NCBI GenBank assembly: GCA_000447185.1
Contig: KE647360.1
Location: 1 to 12,303 of the forward strand
Direction: 5' to 3'
Length of the DNA: 12,303 bases
Source: Vairimorpha apis BRL 01
Lineage: Eukaryota; Microsporidia; Nosematidae
The notes under the pieces are model-generated. The model searched no databases. It saw only the letters and a list, made by a program, of their open reading frames with translations, and was not told the DNA's origin. Of this stretch, positions 9,675 to 12,303 are shown piece after piece (position 1 is the stretch's first letter; every line of letters starts with the position of its first letter). The position numbers and the translations under genes were made by a program.

Positions 9675-10064
9675 ATGCATAAACTATTAATTTATTCAAC
9701 TTTGTCAAAATCTTCAACTTATTGTTTACTTATTCAATTTGCACCTGTAAAAGAATTTTTTTATAAAAAAAACTATAGTATAGCAGTATATAATAATAAA
9801 AAAGATTTATTTTATACAATAGAAATGTTAAATGAAATAAAAATTTTCAAAAAATATATTAAATATAAGAAACTTGGGAATCAGATGTATTTAAGAATAA
9901 AAACTAAACATCATGATATTTTTAAAAAATTTATGAGATATAAATTTGCAGATGGTTTTGTTTGGTTATCTTTCTCAGATGAAGACATAATGATGAAATA
10001 TTATGAACGACTAAAAGATCAAATTGTAGATTATAAAAAACTTGAAATTGAAATTATACATTAA
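9675..10064 (+). CDS. small EVH1-like protein, candidate decapping subunit Dcp1
   Basis: An intact 129-residue frame from ATG 9675 to TAA 10062-10064. I do not recognise it with certainty. Its length and order of elements match the short fungal Dcp1 (S. pombe protein about 127 residues): a start helix, a strand ending IQF (20-22) in the place of VYQF, a strand SIAVYNNKKD (35-44), an LN pair (52-53) where the family has LNR, strand YLRIK (72-76), then FVWLSFSDEDIMMKYYERL (95-113), matching the conserved G-W-F/M-x-D-x-x-D segment and final helix. The Trp97 position agrees. If correct it would activate Dcp2 for mRNA cap removal in the cytoplasm. The frame passes cleanly through runs of seven T and eight A near 9756-9772. 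No signal peptide or clear membrane segment. Alternatives: another PH/EVH1-fold protein or an unrelated small protein. Confidence 0.4.
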   Translation: MHKLLIYSTLSKSSTYCLLIQFAPVKEFFYKKNYSIAVYNNKKDLFYTIEMLNEIKIFKKYIKYKKLGNQMYLRIKTKHHDIFKKFMRYKFADGFVWLSFSDEDIMMKYYERLKDQIVDYKKLEIEIIH

Positions 10065-10612
10065 AATTTTGATAATGTAATATACACAGAATTAAAATAG
10101 TAATAAAAACTATAATTTTTTTATATATGACACTAATGATAATGTCATTTTAATTTAAGAACAAACTTGTATACAAGTTATATGTTTTATTTTATATTTA
10201 TCTTGTATTATAAGTTTTTTTGTAAATTATAATAAATAATATTTGCAATGTATAAAAAAAACTTTCATTAAATTATCTTTTTAAAAAAATAATAACAAAT
10301 AATAACAATTTTTTAATCTTTTTGATTGGCATTGCAATTAAATGTAATTAAAAATAATTATTATATAATTATTTTTAAAAAATATAAACAAAATATAATT
10401 AATCTATTCTGAAATTATAAAATTATGCTTTAAGCAAAAATATTTATAAAATTAAACTAAGTGTGTTTATTATCATATATGCATTAAAAGTACTAAAACT
10501 TATATTGTTTCAATATAATTTGAAAAGTAAGCGTAACTTTCATTGTATTTTTAATAAATAGTATTTTTTATATTTAATATTATTTCTTTAATAATACAAA
10601 TATTCTTTTTTC
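10065..10612. other. intergenic spacer before RPS2
   Basis: No gene is seen. It contains a perfect 16-base palindrome at 10164-10179 (AACTTGTATACAAGTT), a short inverted repeat ATGACA/TGTCAT at 10127-10148 and an AT-only hairpin at 10348-10378. All lie downstream of the Dcp1-like gene, but none can be called a terminator with any confidence. Confidence 0.5.
10348..10378. repeat. AT-only hairpin, 14-bp arms
   Basis: The arms ttaaaaataattat (10348-10361) and ataattatttttaa (10365-10378) are perfect inverted copies around a three-base loop. It consists only of A and T. Perfect arms of this length are somewhat unlikely by chance, but pairing would be weak. Confidence 0.6.
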
Positions 10613-10624
10613 ATACCCTTAATA
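10613..10624 (+). promoter_or_regulatory. CCC-like start signal of RPS2
   Basis: ATACCCTTAATA directly precedes the RPS2 ATG, with the CCC at 10616-10618, six bases before the start codon. A run of three C stands out in this AT-rich DNA. A CCC-like motif just upstream of the start codon, typical of strongly expressed genes such as ribosomal proteins, is an established microsporidian feature; it probably marks the transcription start with a very short leader. Confidence 0.65.
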
Positions 10625-11338
10625 ATGCAAAATAAAAAATCAACAAGATCTGGAAAAGAAGAAGAATGGGTTCCAATTACAAAATTAGGTAGATTGGTAA
10701 AAGATCGCAAAATAACAAGTCTAGATACAATTTTTCTTCATTCAATACAAATTCGTGAGAGCCAAATAGTTGATATGTTGTTAAGACAAAACATAAAAGA
10801 GGAAGTGTTATCAATTAAAAGTGTTCAAAAACAAACGAGAGCTGGACAAAGAACATCTATAAAAGCAGTAGTAGCTATAGGAGATGGTAATGGTCATGTT
10901 GGTATTGGAACTTTTAGTTCAAAAGATGCAGCTACTGCTATAAGAACCGCTGTAGGAAAAGCAAAATGTAATATTAGACCGGTTAGATTAGGTTTATGGG
11001 AAGGAGAAATTGGTGAGATTCACACTGTATCACTTAAAGCAACAGGTAAATGTGGTTCTAGTGTGGTTAAAATTATTCCGGCACCTAAAGGCACAGGAAT
11101 TATTGCTAGTACAGTTCCTAAAAGAATTTTAGAATTAGCAGGTGTTAAAGATGCTTATACGCAATGTTTTGGTGCAACTTATACTACAGAAAATTTTGCT
11201 AAAGCTACAATTGAAGCTCTTGAAAAAACTAGTAGTATGTTTATGCCATGCCAATGGGAACAAGAACATAAAGAATTAAATCCTATGATGGAATTTAGTA
11301 ATTTATTAAATGCCCAAGAAAAAATACAATTTAATTAA
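10625..11338 (+). CDS. RPS2: 40S ribosomal protein S2 (uS5)
   Basis: A complete 237-residue protein of the small ribosomal subunit, placed near the mRNA entry and decoding region, where uS5 supports accuracy. Residues 15-52 ([16 protein letters not shown] and onward) are the eukaryotic N-terminal segment. Residues ~63-125 form the S5 RNA-binding domain with [10 protein letters not shown] and [13 protein letters not shown]. Residues ~128-200 form the C-terminal fold with [16 protein letters not shown] and [10 protein letters not shown]. The Gly/Arg-rich N-terminal tail of animal S2 is nearly absent, as expected in a compact microsporidian ribosome. The ATG at 10625 sits right after the CCC signal and gives the expected N-terminus, so no intron is needed. 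This gene is visibly richer in G and C than its neighbours, which fits constraint from strong expression. It runs towards the SPT6 gene. Confidence 0.97.
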   Translation: MQNKKSTRSGKEEEWVPITKLGRLVKDRKITSLDTIFLHSIQIRESQIVDMLLRQNIKEEVLSIKSVQKQTRAGQRTSIKAVVAIGDGNGHVGIGTFSSKDAATAIRTAVGKAKCNIRPVRLGLWEGEIGEIHTVSLKATGKCGSSVVKIIPAPKGTGIIASTVPKRILELAGVKDAYTQCFGATYTTENFAKATIEALEKTSSMFMPCQWEQEHKELNPMMEFSNLLNAQEKIQFN

Positions 11339-11863
11339 ATTTCTTTATTTAAATAAATTTTTTATATATAAAAAACTTAGAAAAAAAATTAAAATTTTAT
11401 GTTTTTACTTTATTTTACAAAGTATATATTTTATAATGGTAATAAATTTTATACATGAAGTACTTTTTTTTATCATATAAGATATTAAAATTTGTCAAAA
11501 ACCAATTTTGGTTTTTTTATTTACATATAATAAACATATTTAACCTTTAAAATATAAATATAGTACTTTCATTTTTATTTATAAAATATGATTGTAAAAT
11601 CGTGAATGATATAAATGTTGGTTATAAAGTTTGAAATAAATTAAATTAAAAAAAAATTATTTAAATTATCAACTTATAACATTATACCACAATTATTATT
11701 ATAATTATAAATCAAATTTTAACTAATGTATAAAACACAACAATATAAATTTTTATAGCTATAAACTTTATTAATTATAATAATAATAATATATAAATAA
11801 ACTTTTTAATTAAAAAACAAAGCCTTTATATATAATTTTTATAATACTAAAATATAACATTAA
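11339..11863. other. intergenic, convergent gene ends
   Basis: The spacer between the 3' ends of RPS2 and SPT6. I see no gene, RNA or repeat of note, only A/T runs. It should contain the polyadenylation sites of both genes, but AATAAA-like words are too common to assign. Confidence 0.55.
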
Positions 11864-12303
11864 TTAAACATTTTTTATATATTTGACAAAATCTTCTAAA
11901 TTTTCATAGTAATCATTTTGAAATCGTATTTTTTCTTCTACGCTCAAATATTTTTTAAAAATTCCACCATTATTATAAATAAATACAAGTTTACCAGGAT
12001 ATTCTTCACTAAAATAAAACCCATATTTGATATAATTAGATTTATATTTCATTTCTTCTAATGCTTTATTTTCATCTTTATAGAAATACATATGCTTTTG
12101 TATATTATTTACATTTCTTAAAATATTCTTTACTTTTTTATTTACATCTTCATCAATATTATTCCATTCTAATAATTTAAAATGTGTAATAATATTTTCA
12201 TATAATTTCATTACAATAATTAAACTACCATCTTTGTTGCTTTGTCGAAGTAAAAAATAATCATTACTATTTAATAATTTTTTTCTGCTTCTTTGCTGTT
12301 TAA
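11864..12303 (-). CDS. SPT6: transcription elongation factor Spt6, C-terminal tandem SH2 part (5' end beyond the window)
   Basis: The frame is open from TAA 11864-11866 to the right edge, about 145 residues, so the ATG at 12209-12211 is internal and not the start. Spt6 is a histone chaperone travelling with RNA polymerase II; its tandem SH2 binds the phosphorylated Rpb1 linker. The first SH2 is seen at its core: NDYFLLRQSNKDGS, with the Arg at 12245-12247 in the phosphate-binding position, then LIIVMKLYENIITHFKLLEW, matching the family's LTLTWK..D.IYQHI..E. The second SH2 follows: YGFYFSEEYPGKLVFIY (YPGK at 11990-12001), KKYLSVEEKIRF, and a last helix EDFVKYIK, as in the family's SKEYPGKFLLSY..VTV...FRF. 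The protein ends directly after this helix, without the acidic or repeat tail of larger Spt6 proteins. Upstream death-like, YqgF-like and S1 domains should lie beyond the window. Confidence 0.87.
   Translation of the reverse strand, partial: KQQRSRKKLLNSNDYFLLRQSNKDGSLIIVMKLYENIITHFKLLEWNNIDEDVNKKVKNILRNVNNIQKHMYFYKDENKALEEMKYKSNYIKYGFYFSEEYPGKLVFIYNNGGIFKKYLSVEEKIRFQNDYYENLEDFVKYIKNV

Noticed and set aside
10164..10179. Perfect 16-base palindrome as a binding site or terminator
   Set aside because: At this base composition one or two perfect palindromes of this length are expected in a window of this size by chance.

Overview
The window looks like part of a large, sparsely coding, extremely AT-rich microsporidian genome. 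The evidence is a eukaryotic-type 40S ribosomal protein gene (uS5/RPS2) with no visible intron, other eukaryotic genes in very shortened form, intergenic DNA with roughly one G or C in eight bases in the lines I counted, and a CCC motif a few bases before the RPS2 ATG, a known microsporidian start-site signal. I cannot name the species from sequence alone; a mosquito-parasite type genome such as Edhazardia, or Anncaliia, would fit.

Layout: 1-960 is empty AT-rich DNA. 961-3096 (+) is one long gene broken by three frame shifts. It begins with a KIX-like domain of the fungal Mediator tail type and continues as a long Asn-rich linker, so I call it MED15/Gal11-like. 3502-3996 (-) encodes a small, Cys-containing, probably secreted protein of unknown function. 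3997-6670 is empty. 6671-7260 (-) encodes a VPS9-domain Rab5-type exchange factor, broken by one frame shift near its N-terminus; its reading frame runs well past the first apparent start. 7261-9674 is empty except for a striking ~160-nt palindrome. 9675-10064 (+) encodes a 129-residue protein that resembles the small EVH1-fold decapping subunit Dcp1. 10625-11338 (+) is RPS2, and 11864 to the right edge (-) is the 3' end of SPT6, with its tandem SH2 domain.

The genes do not form an operon. Several belong to gene expression: Mediator, Spt6 (transcript elongation), possibly Dcp1 (mRNA turnover) and RPS2 (translation). The VPS9 protein belongs to endosomal traffic and the secreted protein may act outside the parasite.

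The most interesting signal is a set of four frame breaks in two otherwise well-preserved genes. All four lie on runs of 6-7 A or T, and all need the same correction (-1 shift or one missing base). Two fall exactly on classical in-frame -1 slippery heptamers. Homopolymer undercalling is the simplest explanation, but other genes here read cleanly through equal or longer runs, so slippage in expression is worth testing.
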